Positions 15,430 to 24,305 of a stretch of DNA of 64,000 nucleotides are shown piece after piece. The notes under the pieces were generated by a model, which made no database searches, was not told the DNA's origin, and saw only the letters and a list, made by a program, of their open reading frames with translations. Numbering within the stretch: position 1 is the first letter of the stretch; each line of letters begins with the position of its first letter. This DNA comes from Gillisia limnaea DSM 15749 (GTDB lineage Bacteria > Bacteroidota > Bacteroidia > Flavobacteriales > Flavobacteriaceae), in contig NZ_JH594606.1 of the NCBI RefSeq assembly GCF_000243235.1, forward strand, positions 3,248,459 through 3,312,458, in the 5' to 3' direction. The position numbers and the translations under genes are program-made.

Positions 15430-15679
15430 TTTACGTACGAGATTGAAGCAGAGCATTATCGAACAATTAAATTTGGAGGAATTTGAGGTGGAAGATATTG
15501 CAAATGATGAGGCCTTATTTGGTGACGGATTGGGACTGGACTCTATAGATGCCCTGGAATTGATTGTTTTGCTTGAAAAGGAGTATGGAATTAAATTAAC
15601 AGAACCACAGCAGGGGAAAGAGATCTTTATTTCCATAGACAAAATGGCAGAATATATAGAAGCGCATCGTACCAAATAA
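15422..15679 (+). CDS. Acyl carrier protein
   Basis: An 85-residue acidic acyl carrier protein. The phosphopantetheine site is Ser41 in GLGLDSIDALEL, with preceding FGDG and a following LEKEYGI helix. I chose ATG 15422, which overlaps the stop of the upstream gene by 8 bases; a TTG two codons earlier is possible. It should hold the growing aryl polyene chain and is embedded between the two ketosynthase modules, so it is a dedicated carrier rather than the fatty-acid ACP. No phosphopantetheinyl transferase is visible in this window. Confidence 0.93.
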   Translation: MSDLRTRLKQSIIEQLNLEEFEVEDIANDEALFGDGLGLDSIDALELIVLLEKEYGIKLTEPQQGKEIFISIDKMAEYIEAHRTK

Positions 15680-15682
15680 TAT

Positions 15683-16876
15683 ATGGAGAAGGGAATTGCC
15701 ATTACCGGAATGGGTATAATTTCCTCCATTGGTAACAATGTGGAAGAAAATTACAACGCCCTTTGTTTCGGCCAGCACGGAATTTCTTTTCCTGAAATCC
15801 TAAAGACCCGACATACAAATTTACCGGTTGGGGAGATCAAAATTTCAAACGAAGAGCTTGTTAAAAAACTTGGGTTGCCCAAAAATCATGCTTTCACCCG
15901 GGCTGCTCTTTTGGGCTCCATAGCAGGAAAAGAGGCAATCTTCCAGGCGGGAATCACTGAAGCTGAACTAAAAGAAACCGGATTTATTTCCGGAAACAGT
16001 GTGGGGGGAATTGACAAGACCGAAGAATATTTTCAGGAATTTGCCAAAAATGCTGAAATAAGAAGGTTTATAAAGGCACAACATCCCGGCTTCACTACCG
16101 GCCAAATTTCTAACTATTTAAAAATTCATGGATTTGTTACCACGATAAGTACTGCCTGTTCTTCCTCGGCAAATGCGATCATGTTGGGGGCCAGAATGAT
16201 CAAAGCGGGGAAATTAAAGCGGGTAATTGTAGGCGGTACAGATTGCTTAACAAAATTTACCCTGAACGGTTTTAACTCCCTAATGATCCTTTCTTCTGAA
16301 AACTGCAAACCTTTTGACGAATGCAGAAGCGGTTTAAATTTAGGAGAAGGAGCTGCCTACCTTGTTTTGGAAGCAGACGAATATATAGCTGGCAAGCAGG
16401 TTTTAGGCAGGATTACAGGATATGGAAATGCCAATGATGCCTTCCATCAAACCGCTTCTTCTGAAACTGGGGAAGGCGCTTTTCTGGCGATGAAAAAAGC
16501 GCTTAAAAGTTCCGGAATATCCTCAAATAAAATTAATTATATCAATGCTCACGGAACGGCAACTCGAAATAATGACCTTTCAGAGAGCAGGGCAATTCAA
16601 CGGGTTTTTGATGAAATAATTCCGGAATTCAGTTCCGTCAAAGCTTTTACAGGACATACACTGGCTGCTGCAGGAGCTATAGAAGCGGTTTATAGCTTGC
16701 TGAGTTTAAAAAATAACCAGATATTTCCCAATCTAAATTTTTCTTCTGAAATGAAGGAAACAGGGCTTCAACCTGTTTTAGGGTTAACCTCTAAAAATAT
16801 GGATTATGTGCTTTCCAATTCCTTTGGTTTTGGCGGGAATTGTACTTCCTTAATTTTTAGAAGAGATGAAAAATAA
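15683..16876 (+). CDS. Beta-ketoacyl-ACP synthase II-like (KS 2)
   Basis: A 397-residue FabF-type condensing enzyme. It opens with AITGMGIISSIG and has the full triad: Cys159 in STACSSSAN, His290 in NAHGTAT and His325 in FTGHTLAAAGAIE. The C-terminus reads NSFGFGGNCTS. It starts 3 bases after the ACP stop and overlaps the next gene by 11 bases. The next gene is a triad-less condensing-enzyme homologue, so together they look like a KS/chain-length-factor pair of the type known from aryl polyene synthases. It is likely the main elongating enzyme of the cluster. Confidence 0.93.
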   Translation: MEKGIAITGMGIISSIGNNVEENYNALCFGQHGISFPEILKTRHTNLPVGEIKISNEELVKKLGLPKNHAFTRAALLGSIAGKEAIFQAGITEAELKETGFISGNSVGGIDKTEEYFQEFAKNAEIRRFIKAQHPGFTTGQISNYLKIHGFVTTISTACSSSANAIMLGARMIKAGKLKRVIVGGTDCLTKFTLNGFNSLMILSSENCKPFDECRSGLNLGEGAAYLVLEADEYIAGKQVLGRITGYGNANDAFHQTASSETGEGAFLAMKKALKSSGISSNKINYINAHGTATRNNDLSESRAIQRVFDEIIPEFSSVKAFTGHTLAAAGAIEAVYSLLSLKNNQIFPNLNFSSEMKETGLQPVLGLTSKNMDYVLSNSFGFGGNCTSLIFRRDEK

Positions 16877-17930
16877 GCTTTACATCAATGGGATTGCGAG
16901 TATTTCGGCCCAGGCGGGAAATGCGGTTTTTTCAGATTCTATTGCTGAATATCATCAAAATATCATCCCGGCAATTGCTCCCAATTATAAGGAATTTATC
17001 ACTGCAACTGCTTTAAGGAGAATGTCCGGGGCTATAAAAATGGGACTCACAGCGGCTAAAATTGCGTTGAAAGATGCCGGAACCTCAATGCCCGATGCAA
17101 TTATTACGGGAACTGGCCAGGGATGCCAGCAGGATACAGAAAAATTTCTGAAGGCTATGCTGGTACAAAATGAAGCATTCGTTTCGCCAACGGCTTTTAT
17201 TCAATCTACTCATAACACAGTGGGCGGGCAAATTGCACTTAATTTAAAGTGCAGAGCTTATAATGTAACCTATACCCAGAATTCCGGTTCTTTGGAATCT
17301 GCATTGATAGACGTACAGTTACAGTTTTTGGAACAACCGGTACCGGAAACTATTTTGGTTGGAGGAGTGGATGAAATCTCAGAAAAAATAACTTCTTTTC
17401 TATATTTAGATGGGCAATTAAAGCAGGAAGAAACCTACAATCTTGATCTTTTTAAAACCGGATCTCCCGGCAGCATCACTTCAGAAGGAGCTCATTTCTT
17501 TTCGATTTCATCCGTTAAATCTTCAGAAACTTATGCAGGATTGCTGGATGTTCTTGTTTTCAATTCCAATACTTCTGAAGAGGTCTCAGAAAGAATTAAT
17601 AGATTCCTGAAGGAAAACCACTTAACAGAAGATGCAATCGAACTGGTAATTCTTGGAAATAATGGGGATTCCAGGTATGATCATTTTTATACTCCTTTGC
17701 AAGATGAGATTTTCAGAAATAAAACTCAGTTGGGTTATAAACACCTGGTTGGAGATTATAATACCGTTTCCGGATATGCGGTTTGGCTGGCTTGTAATAT
17801 CCTTAAAAATGGAGAAATTCCGGAGATATGTAAACTCAATTCGGTTCCAATTGAGAAACCAAAGAATATTTTGATTTATAATCAATACCTTGGTGAAAAT
17901 CACAGTATTATTTTACTAAGCTCCCGGTGA
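16866..17930 (+). CDS. Chain-length-factor-like inactive ketosynthase
   Basis: A 354-residue condensing-enzyme homologue without a catalytic triad. Alignment by eye to KS 2 places Asn139 (YTQNSGS) at the Cys position, Asn near 263 (LGNNGDS) at the first His and Asp at the second (VGDYNTVSG). The fold-defining segments (TALRRMSGAIKMGL, PTAFIQSTHNTVGGQIA) remain. This is the pattern of chain length factors, which partner an active KS and set chain length. The overlap with KS 2 and the known KS/CLF organisation of aryl polyene synthases support that role. It ends by sharing its stop with the GTG start of the next gene. Confidence 0.85.
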   Translation: MKNKLYINGIASISAQAGNAVFSDSIAEYHQNIIPAIAPNYKEFITATALRRMSGAIKMGLTAAKIALKDAGTSMPDAIITGTGQGCQQDTEKFLKAMLVQNEAFVSPTAFIQSTHNTVGGQIALNLKCRAYNVTYTQNSGSLESALIDVQLQFLEQPVPETILVGGVDEISEKITSFLYLDGQLKQEETYNLDLFKTGSPGSITSEGAHFFSISSVKSSETYAGLLDVLVFNSNTSEEVSERINRFLKENHLTEDAIELVILGNNGDSRYDHFYTPLQDEIFRNKTQLGYKHLVGDYNTVSGYAVWLACNILKNGEIPEICKLNSVPIEKPKNILIYNQYLGENHSIILLSSR

Positions 17931-18697
17931 ATTACAAATTGATTAATACCATTGTTGTTTTTCTCTTCTTTTTAGGAGTGCTACTTGTCTCTTTCAACAT
18001 TGTTTCGTTCTTGCTGGTTTTGGGGTTTGCTATTGGATATGTGTTGTTTTTGCTACTTGTAGCCACGAATGTTCAATGGAACTTTTTTGTAAATGCATTT
18101 AATAATAACAGGTTTATTTCTGATAAAAAAATAGCGATCACGTTTGATGATGGCCCTGTTGAAAATACCTTGAGAATTCTTGAAGTTTTGGATAAATACC
18201 AGGTGAAGGCAAGTTTTTTCTGCATTGGTAAGAATATTGAAAAAAATCCTGATATATTTAAAAAAATTCTTGAAAAAGGACATTTTGTTGGGAATCATAC
18301 TTATTCGCATACCCGAAAAATGGGATTTTTGTCCTCCTCCAAAATCCTGGAAGAGATACGGAGATGTGATGATATTGCCGAAAAAACAGGCGGAGTAAAA
18401 CTTAGGACATTCCGGCCACCATTCGGGATTATTAACCCGAAAACAAAAAGAGCGCTTGAAATTTCAGGTCATAAGGTAATTGGCTGGAATGTGCGATCCT
18501 ACGATGCGATATTGAGTTCGAAAAGATATATTTTAAAAAGAATATTAAAAAAGCTCCAGTTGGGTGATGTAATCCTGCTGCACGATAACAATCCTGCATC
18601 TGTAGAAATACTGGAACAGTTGTTGTTATTCCTGCAGGATAACGATTATTCCCCTGTTCGGGTTGATAATTTATTTCAAATAGATGCGTATTATTAA
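17927..18697 (+). CDS. Membrane-anchored polysaccharide deacetylase (NodB-type)
   Basis: A 256-residue protein with an N-terminal hydrophobic hairpin (about 8-48) followed by a carbohydrate esterase 4 domain. Motifs seen are TFDDGP (72-77, Asp74 and Asp75), the metal ligands in HTYSHT (His124, His128), RPPFG (163-167), a GWNV strand and LHDNNP near the C-terminus. It begins with GTG at 17927, where GTGA overlaps the previous stop, so it is translationally coupled. It should deacetylate N- or O-acetyl groups on a glycan or glycolipid at the membrane. Its exact role in a pigment cluster is unclear; tailoring of the pigment's carrier or a linked glycolipid is an inference. It overlaps the LolA-like gene by 14 bases. 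Confidence 0.88.
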   Translation: MNYKLINTIVVFLFFLGVLLVSFNIVSFLLVLGFAIGYVLFLLLVATNVQWNFFVNAFNNNRFISDKKIAITFDDGPVENTLRILEVLDKYQVKASFFCIGKNIEKNPDIFKKILEKGHFVGNHTYSHTRKMGFLSSSKILEEIRRCDDIAEKTGGVKLRTFRPPFGIINPKTKRALEISGHKVIGWNVRSYDAILSSKRYILKRILKKLQLGDVILLHDNNPASVEILEQLLLFLQDNDYSPVRVDNLFQIDAYY

Positions 18698-19307
18698 GAT
18701 CCTGCTTTTTTTATTTTCTGTTTCCGTGTTTGCACAGCAAACGCCTATTTCGGCTTCAGCAGTTAAAGATTTCAGGGAAAATGTGGAGCGGCAGGCAGAT
18801 GAAATTCAAACCATGTCCGGGGATTTTCTTCAGGTGAAATACATGCGGATGATGCAGGCCGAAGCGGTTAGTTCCGGGAAGTTGTATTTTAAATCTCCCG
18901 ATATTCTCAAATGGGAATATTATAAACCCTATAATTATAAGATCCTGTTCAAAGATGCACAGCTTCATATTAACGATGAAGGCGAAAAAAGCGTTACCAA
19001 CCTGGGGGCTAATAAACTTTTTGAAAAATTGTTCAGCCTTATTTCCGGTAGTATGAACGGCAAATTACTCGCCGACACAAAAAACTTCGACTTCACCTAT
19101 GTTCGGGTAAATAACGATAAAATGGTAGTGCTTATTCCGCGGGACCCATCCCTGCGGCAAATGTTTGCTCAAATAGTTTTGATCTTTAATAGCAAGAACC
19201 TGGTTAATTCAGTGAAACTGGTAGAAGATTCAGGAGATTTTACAGAGATCTATTTTAAAAATGTACAAATCAATAAGCCTATAGATCCTTCTATATTTGA
19301 GGATTGA
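18684..19307 (+). CDS. LolA-like periplasmic lipid carrier
   Basis: A 207-residue exported protein with an N-terminal signal peptide (KILLFLFSVSVFAQQ, cleavage after about residue 17). The mature part matches the LolA fold: QTMSGDFLQVKY, SSGKLYFKSPDILKWEY and the later LIPRDPSLRQMFAQIVL strands. LolA-like proteins are standard in aryl polyene clusters and are thought to carry the lipid-linked pigment across the periplasm. It overlaps the deacetylase gene by 14 bases. It is not the housekeeping lolA, judging from context; that is inference. Confidence 0.88.
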   Translation: MRIIKILLFLFSVSVFAQQTPISASAVKDFRENVERQADEIQTMSGDFLQVKYMRMMQAEAVSSGKLYFKSPDILKWEYYKPYNYKILFKDAQLHINDEGEKSVTNLGANKLFEKLFSLISGSMNGKLLADTKNFDFTYVRVNNDKMVVLIPRDPSLRQMFAQIVLIFNSKNLVNSVKLVEDSGDFTEIYFKNVQINKPIDPSIFED

Positions 19308-19406
19308 TTCTTTTAGGAAACCACAATTTCATAAAAACAGCTTCCCAAGTACCTCCAAAGCCAATTTTCTGTTTATTTTAGTAGCTAATTAATAATCCAA
19401 AGGAAA

Positions 19407-19775
19407 ATGCTTCTAAAGGAATTCTATTCGGTTGTAAATTCAGAAAAAATAGAAAATGAGTTTGTTACCGAGATCCGGATCAATAAAGATCATGCTGTTT
19501 ACAAAGGCCATTTTCCGGGACTTCCGGTTACTCCTGGCGTAATCCTGATGCAACTTTTTAAAGAGGAAGCAGAAAGGCAAACCAATACAAAACTTCAGCT
19601 TGAGAAAGCCCTTAATGTTAAATTTATGGCGGTTGTGGATCCAAATACAGAAGACCGTTTTTTTCTTTATTCAGAAATCCTACAAGAACAGGGTGTTGTA
19701 AAACTTAAAGGAATCGCTAAATACAAGGGGAATATTTCGTTAAAAATCAATTCGGTTTATAAGATTATTTTCTGA
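19407..19775 (+). CDS. FabZ-like dehydratase with Glu-to-Gln substitution
   Basis: A 122-residue single-hotdog protein. YKGHFPGLPVTPGVILMQL (32-50) is the FabZ active-site block; His35 is present, but the catalytic Glu seen in PGVLxxE of FabZ is Gln49 here. It is shorter than FabZ (about 145). In aryl polyene clusters two dehydratase homologues are common and at least one can be a poor catalyst, so this may act as partner of the 12811-13260 protein. It lies 100 bases after the LolA-like gene, a wider gap than elsewhere in the operon. Confidence 0.8.
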   Translation: MLLKEFYSVVNSEKIENEFVTEIRINKDHAVYKGHFPGLPVTPGVILMQLFKEEAERQTNTKLQLEKALNVKFMAVVDPNTEDRFFLYSEILQEQGVVKLKGIAKYKGNISLKINSVYKIIF

Positions 19776-19823
19776 TTTTTTAATCTGAAAAAAAGCCTGC
19801 TGTGCCAAGCCGAATTTAAATAA

Positions 19824-19831
19824 TATCTTTG
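19824..19831 (+). promoter_or_regulatory. Candidate internal -7 box
   Basis: TATCTTTG matches TAnnTTTG and lies 20 bases before the TTG start of the glycosyltransferase gene. No good -33 TTG is at standard spacing. It may drive a second transcript for the distal half of the cluster. Confidence 0.3.
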
Positions 19832-19851
19832 TATTAAAATCCAGTTGAATT

Positions 19852-21057
19852 TTGAGGAAATCACCACTATTTCAATCCCGCTTTGATTCTTTAAAGTGTT
19901 GCATCTTAATGCCCACTTATAATAATGAGGGAACGTTGCCTACCGTTATTCAGGATCTTTTTCTTTACACGCAAAACCTGGTGATCATCAATGATGGTTC
20001 TACCGATGGTACTTCTAAAATTTTAGATAAGTTTCCTCAAGTAGAGCTTATACATTTTGAAAAAAATCAGGGAAAAGGGGAAGCCTTAAAACATGGATTT
20101 AAACTGGCAGAAAAACTGGGTTATGAATATGCGATCACGATAGATTCAGACGGGCAGCATTATCCGGATGACCTTGATATATTTTTAAGCGAACTGGAAG
20201 CAAAGACAGCAACCGATCCTGAAATCTTACTGGTAGGAGACCGGAATATGAATCAAGATGGAATTCCGGGAAAAAGTACCACCGGCAATAAATTTTCCAA
20301 TTTTTGGTTTTTGGTTGTTACCGGAACCGAATTGCACGATACTCAAAGTGGATACAGGCTTTACCCACTAAAAGCGGTAAATGGCATAAAATTGTTTACC
20401 AAAAAATTTGAACTGGAAATAGAGGTTATTGTTAAAGCAGCCTGGCGTGATGTGGAAGTTAGAAATATTCCTATCAAGGTTTTTTACGATAAGGACAACC
20501 GGGTTTCCCATTTCCGGCCGTTCAAAGATATTGTGCGCATCGTGCTTTTATATATTTGGTTTGTAATGGCGAGTTTCTTTTATATCCATCCACGTAACAA
20601 ATACAGGGATTTAAGGGAAAAAGGATTCAAGAGGTTTTGGAATGAAGATATTCTTAAAAGTGAAGAATCAGCCCATAAAAAGGCAGCTGCGGTTGCTTTA
20701 GGTATTTTTGTTGGGATCTTACCCCTTTGGGGATTGCATACGCTACTGGTGTTTTTGCTGGCTGCGGTTTTTAATTTGAATAAAGTGATCGCCTTTTTGT
20801 TCTCAAACATCAGTATTCCACCGCTTATCCCGGTGATAATTTATGCCAGTTATCAAGTGGGTTCTCTCATAACAGGAAACGGAATTAGCTGGGAATTGAA
20901 TTTATCTGATTTTGATTCTTCTACCGAAGTTTTCCAGGGTCTCTGGAAGTATCTTTTAGGAAGCGTTGCCCTTGCAGGAATCCTTGCATCTTCACTGTGG
21001 ATTGTCTTTTATTTCTTATTTTCGGTTTTTAACCCAAAGCAGGTTGTGAAATCATAA
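19852..21057 (+). CDS. Family 2 glycosyltransferase fused to DUF2062
   Basis: A 401-residue protein with two parts. Residues about 15-235 form a GT-A glycosyltransferase: MPTYNNEGTL (20-29), INDGSTDGT (46-54), the metal-binding DSDGQHYPDD (98-107) and DTQSGYRLYP. Residues about 255-395 form a DUF2062 membrane domain with hydrophobic helices (VALGIFVGILPLWGLHT, IAFLFSNISIPPLIPVI). GT2-DUF2062 fusions occur in Bacteroidota pigment clusters. It probably glycosylates a lipid carrier or the pigment at the membrane. I accept the TTG start at 19852 because an ATG start at Met20 would remove the first beta strand. Its stop is followed directly by the MMPL gene. Confidence 0.85.
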   Translation: MRKSPLFQSRFDSLKCCILMPTYNNEGTLPTVIQDLFLYTQNLVIINDGSTDGTSKILDKFPQVELIHFEKNQGKGEALKHGFKLAEKLGYEYAITIDSDGQHYPDDLDIFLSELEAKTATDPEILLVGDRNMNQDGIPGKSTTGNKFSNFWFLVVTGTELHDTQSGYRLYPLKAVNGIKLFTKKFELEIEVIVKAAWRDVEVRNIPIKVFYDKDNRVSHFRPFKDIVRIVLLYIWFVMASFFYIHPRNKYRDLREKGFKRFWNEDILKSEESAHKKAAAVALGIFVGILPLWGLHTLLVFLLAAVFNLNKVIAFLFSNISIPPLIPVIIYASYQVGSLITGNGISWELNLSDFDSSTEVFQGLWKYLLGSVALAGILASSLWIVFYFLFSVFNPKQVVKS

Positions 21058-24042
21058 ATGTTAAGAATATATACCTTTTTACGTCAAAATAAAGCCATCG
21101 GGTTTTTACTTGGTTTTTCATTTTTGGCGATCGTTCTTTTTCTTGCATCCAGGATCACGCTGGAAGAAGATGTTTCCAGCCTGATCCCATCCGGGGAACG
21201 ACAAAATATTCTCAAAAAAGTTCTGGATCAAACCAGGTTTTCCGATAAGATCATCGTGTCTATTTCTTCAACTTCAGAAGAAGTAAATCCTGAAGCGCTC
21301 ACTCAATATGCACAGCAATTCATAGATTCGGTTAACTTTCAACTTCCGCAATATGTCAAAAATATTCAGGGAAAAGTTCCCGAAGAAGGTGTCCGGGAGA
21401 TCTATGACTTTATTTATAACAATTTACCGCTTTTCTTAAATGAAGCCGATTATCAAAATATTGAAACCCGGCTTGGGCGGGAAATTATTGAGGAGCGCTT
21501 AGAAAACAACTACAAAAACCTCATTTCACCCACCGGGCTGGTTACCAAGGAATATCTTTTTAAGGATCCTCTTTCAATTACGGCATTGGGTTTACAAAAG
21601 CTGGAAGAACTGCAGGTAGGAGATGATTTTCAACTGTATAATAATTTCCTAGTCACCAAAGATCAAAAGCATGTATTGCTGTTTTTGACGCCTTCCCTTC
21701 CATCTTCGGAAACCGATAGGAACAGCATTTTTATAGAGAAATTAAAAGCTATCCAAAAAGGATTAAATCAAGAATTTGAGGGTGTTGAAGGAGATTTTTT
21801 TGGCGGAGTTCTCTATTCAGTAGCCAATGCCAGTCAAATTAAAAAAGATATCAAGGTCACTATAGGAATTGCTGTGGGGATCCTGTTATTATTACTGGTT
21901 TATTACTATAAAAGGATCTATGTCCCCTTGCTTCTATTTATTCCGGGATTGATAGGAGGGATTACGGCAATTGCATTTTTATATCTTTTAAAAGGGAATA
22001 TTTCGGCCATTTCCATTGGTATTGGAGCTATTTTACTGGGAATAAGTATAGATTATTCGCTGCATATTTTAACACATTACAAGAAAAACGGCAATATTCA
22101 AAAACTATATAGGGAGGTTACTATTCCGATTTTTATGAGCAGCAGTACCACCGCGGTCGCTTTTTTATGTTTGCTGTTTGTAAGAAGTGAGGCTTTGAAC
22201 GATCTGGGGATTTTTGCGGCTATAAGCGTAGCGGTGGCTTCGGTTTTTGCACTTATTTTAATCCCGTTATTTTACAAGGTTCCTGAAACGCTTTCTGAAG
22301 ATAAAAATACATTTCTGGATTCGATCGCCGGAATAGAATTTCACAAAAAACATATCCTTATCATAGGGATGCTCCTTTTGTTTCTTGGTGGCCTGTTCTT
22401 TTTCACCAAAGTAGAGTTCAACAAGGATCTATCTGCTATTAATTTTGAACCGGAAGAAATTAAACAGAAAGAAAGACGAATTCAGGATATTGCTGGGAGG
22501 GCATCCAAATCTATATATATTATTACCTACGGGAATAGCATCGATGAGGCTTTAGAAAGCAATAATGATCTCTATAAAGAACTAAGGGAGCTGGAAAATC
22601 AGGAAAAAATCGCCAATTTCAGCAGTCTTGGTGGAGTGGTGCTGTCTACAAATACACAGCTGGAAAAAATAGAGCGCTGGAAAGAATTTTGGACAGAGGA
22701 TAAAAAAATTAGCGTAAAAACCGATCTAATTGACCAATCTGAACCTTTAGGATTTAGAGCTGAAAGTTTCGATAGTTTTTACAATTTGCTATCGAAAGAT
22801 TTTAATCCAATTCTTTTGAATGATTATAGAGAAACCACAAACCTGTATTTAGACGATTTTATTTCTTCCGGCGAAGATTTTGCAACGGTAACTACTTCTG
22901 TAGATGTTGAAAAGGAGGACCTTGAGCTTCTTATTGACAAGTTCAAGGGGAAAAAGAATCTGGTTGTGATAGATCGTCAGCAAATAAATGAGAGTTTTTT
23001 AGGAAGCCTTCGGGACGATTTCAATTCCCTTATCGCATATTCCCTTATCGCGGTTTTTATTATTTTATTAGTATGCTATCGCTCTTTCGAACTGAGTATT
23101 TTCACCCTCCTACCTATTGTTATCACGTGGGTTATCGCCCTGGGAATAATGGCACTTCTAAATATACAGTTCAATATTTTGAATATTATAATTTCTACCT
23201 TCATCTTTGGTTTAGGACTGGATTACAGCATTTTTATTACCAACGGATTTTTAAGGGAATATGAAACAGGGATACGGGTTTTAAAGACCTATCGCACTTC
23301 GATTTTACTCTCTGTAATCACTACTTTACTTGGTATTGGGGCTTTGTTTTTTGCTGAACATCCTGCGCTTAGGTCTATTTCAATGGTTTCAATTATAGGC
23401 GTAATTTCAGCGGTATTAGTGGCATTTATATTACAAGGATATTTATTTGATCTTCTTTTTTTGAATAGAATTAAAAATGGAAAGCCAGCCTTGAGTATCA
23501 ACCAGGTCTTCAGCAATTCGGGCAACCGGTACAAAGGCGATAAATTATATTTTAAAAGTGCGGTTTATGATAATTACCGGTTCAAGTCCGTGTTTAATGA
23601 AGTTAGGCAACACTTTCAGAAAGAAAAAGAGCGCTATTTAAAACTTGCAACATTCATTGAAGAAAATGATAAGGTGATCCATTTTTATTCTGGATTGGGA
23701 ATACTTCCTATCTATTTGAAGTATAAAAAACCTGGAATTGAGATAATAGGGATAGAACCTGATCCAGAGAAATTAGTAATCGCTGAAAACTGTTTTGCTG
23801 CCAAGACCGAATTTTTAAATTTTTCCAATACAATTCCTTCAGAAATAAAGGAATTTAAGGTCTTTATTCTGTCAAAAGAGCCGTTATATCCTATGGAAGG
23901 GGAAATTAGAGATTTAATTTCAAAACAGGCGAAAACGGTGATCATTTTAGATCCCAAATATGTTTATAGATGGATCATCGATCTTAATTTTGAAATAAGT
24001 TACCGGCAAAATGATGTTGTAGTTTTGCAAAAACTTGAATAA
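21058..24042 (+). CDS. MMPL/RND-type exporter with methyltransferase-like C-terminus
   Basis: A 994-residue membrane protein. It has the duplicated RND architecture: a first transmembrane helix (about 14-31), a large periplasmic loop, a helix bundle at about 260-450, a second loop (about 450-645) and a second bundle (about 655-800). GISIDYSLHILTHY and GLGLDYSIFITNGF are the paired TM4-type motifs of MMPL proteins. Residues about 815-994 are a soluble C-terminal domain with a SAM-methyltransferase-like pattern (HFYSGLGILPIYL near 875, IIGIEPDPEKL near 897). MMPL exporters are constant members of aryl polyene clusters and should move the pigment lipid through the inner membrane. The methyltransferase-like extension is unusual and could replace a stand-alone methyltransferase. 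Confidence 0.88.
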   Translation: MLRIYTFLRQNKAIGFLLGFSFLAIVLFLASRITLEEDVSSLIPSGERQNILKKVLDQTRFSDKIIVSISSTSEEVNPEALTQYAQQFIDSVNFQLPQYVKNIQGKVPEEGVREIYDFIYNNLPLFLNEADYQNIETRLGREIIEERLENNYKNLISPTGLVTKEYLFKDPLSITALGLQKLEELQVGDDFQLYNNFLVTKDQKHVLLFLTPSLPSSETDRNSIFIEKLKAIQKGLNQEFEGVEGDFFGGVLYSVANASQIKKDIKVTIGIAVGILLLLLVYYYKRIYVPLLLFIPGLIGGITAIAFLYLLKGNISAISIGIGAILLGISIDYSLHILTHYKKNGNIQKLYREVTIPIFMSSSTTAVAFLCLLFVRSEALNDLGIFAAISVAVASVFALILIPLFYKVPETLSEDKNTFLDSIAGIEFHKKHILIIGMLLLFLGGLFFFTKVEFNKDLSAINFEPEEIKQKERRIQDIAGRASKSIYIITYGNSIDEALESNNDLYKELRELENQEKIANFSSLGGVVLSTNTQLEKIERWKEFWTEDKKISVKTDLIDQSEPLGFRAESFDSFYNLLSKDFNPILLNDYRETTNLYLDDFISSGEDFATVTTSVDVEKEDLELLIDKFKGKKNLVVIDRQQINESFLGSLRDDFNSLIAYSLIAVFIILLVCYRSFELSIFTLLPIVITWVIALGIMALLNIQFNILNIIISTFIFGLGLDYSIFITNGFLREYETGIRVLKTYRTSILLSVITTLLGIGALFFAEHPALRSISMVSIIGVISAVLVAFILQGYLFDLLFLNRIKNGKPALSINQVFSNSGNRYKGDKLYFKSAVYDNYRFKSVFNEVRQHFQKEKERYLKLATFIEENDKVIHFYSGLGILPIYLKYKKPGIEIIGIEPDPEKLVIAENCFAAKTEFLNFSNTIPSEIKEFKVFILSKEPLYPMEGEIRDLISKQAKTVIILDPKYVYRWIIDLNFEISYRQNDVVVLQKLE

Positions 24043-24058
24043 TCACAAGGAATGCACC

Positions 24059-24302
24059 ATGAGGTACTGGCTTTCAAAAATATTGATATTACTTCTTATT
24101 ACGGTACTTATAAGTTCCTGTGATAGGTTCAAATCCATATTACTGGAAAGCCTATTCGCTTGCCGGGCAGTTTTATTTTCAGAAAAAGGATTTTAAAAAG
24201 GCTGTTATTTATTTTAAACAGGGTTTGAAAAGGGAAGTGGCCACAAGTCTTGATGAACGATATCTGGAAAAAATGATCAAAAAAAGTTATAGAAAACTAT
24301 AG
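24059..24302 (+). pseudogene. Frameshifted small lipoprotein with TPR-like tail
   Basis: ATG 24059 opens a lipoprotein signal peptide (WLSKILILLLITVLISSCDR) whose frame stops at 24194-24196. In a different frame, from about 24120 to the stop at 24300-24302, the sequence reads PYYWKAYSLAGQFYFQKKDF and KKAVIYFKQGLKREV, a good tetratricopeptide-like repeat. Joined by one indel between about 24118 and 24140 they would make a single lipoprotein of about 80 residues. Either the gene is inactivated, the assembly has an error, or two tiny overlapping genes exist. It lies between the exporter and the ligase gene, in the same direction with almost no gaps, so the intact version would be an operon member. 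Confidence 0.6.
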
Positions 24303-24305
24303 TGT

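Noticed and set aside
23073..23264. Alternative frame in the MMPL gene
   Set aside because: Lies inside a continuous membrane-domain coding sequence and has no independent support.
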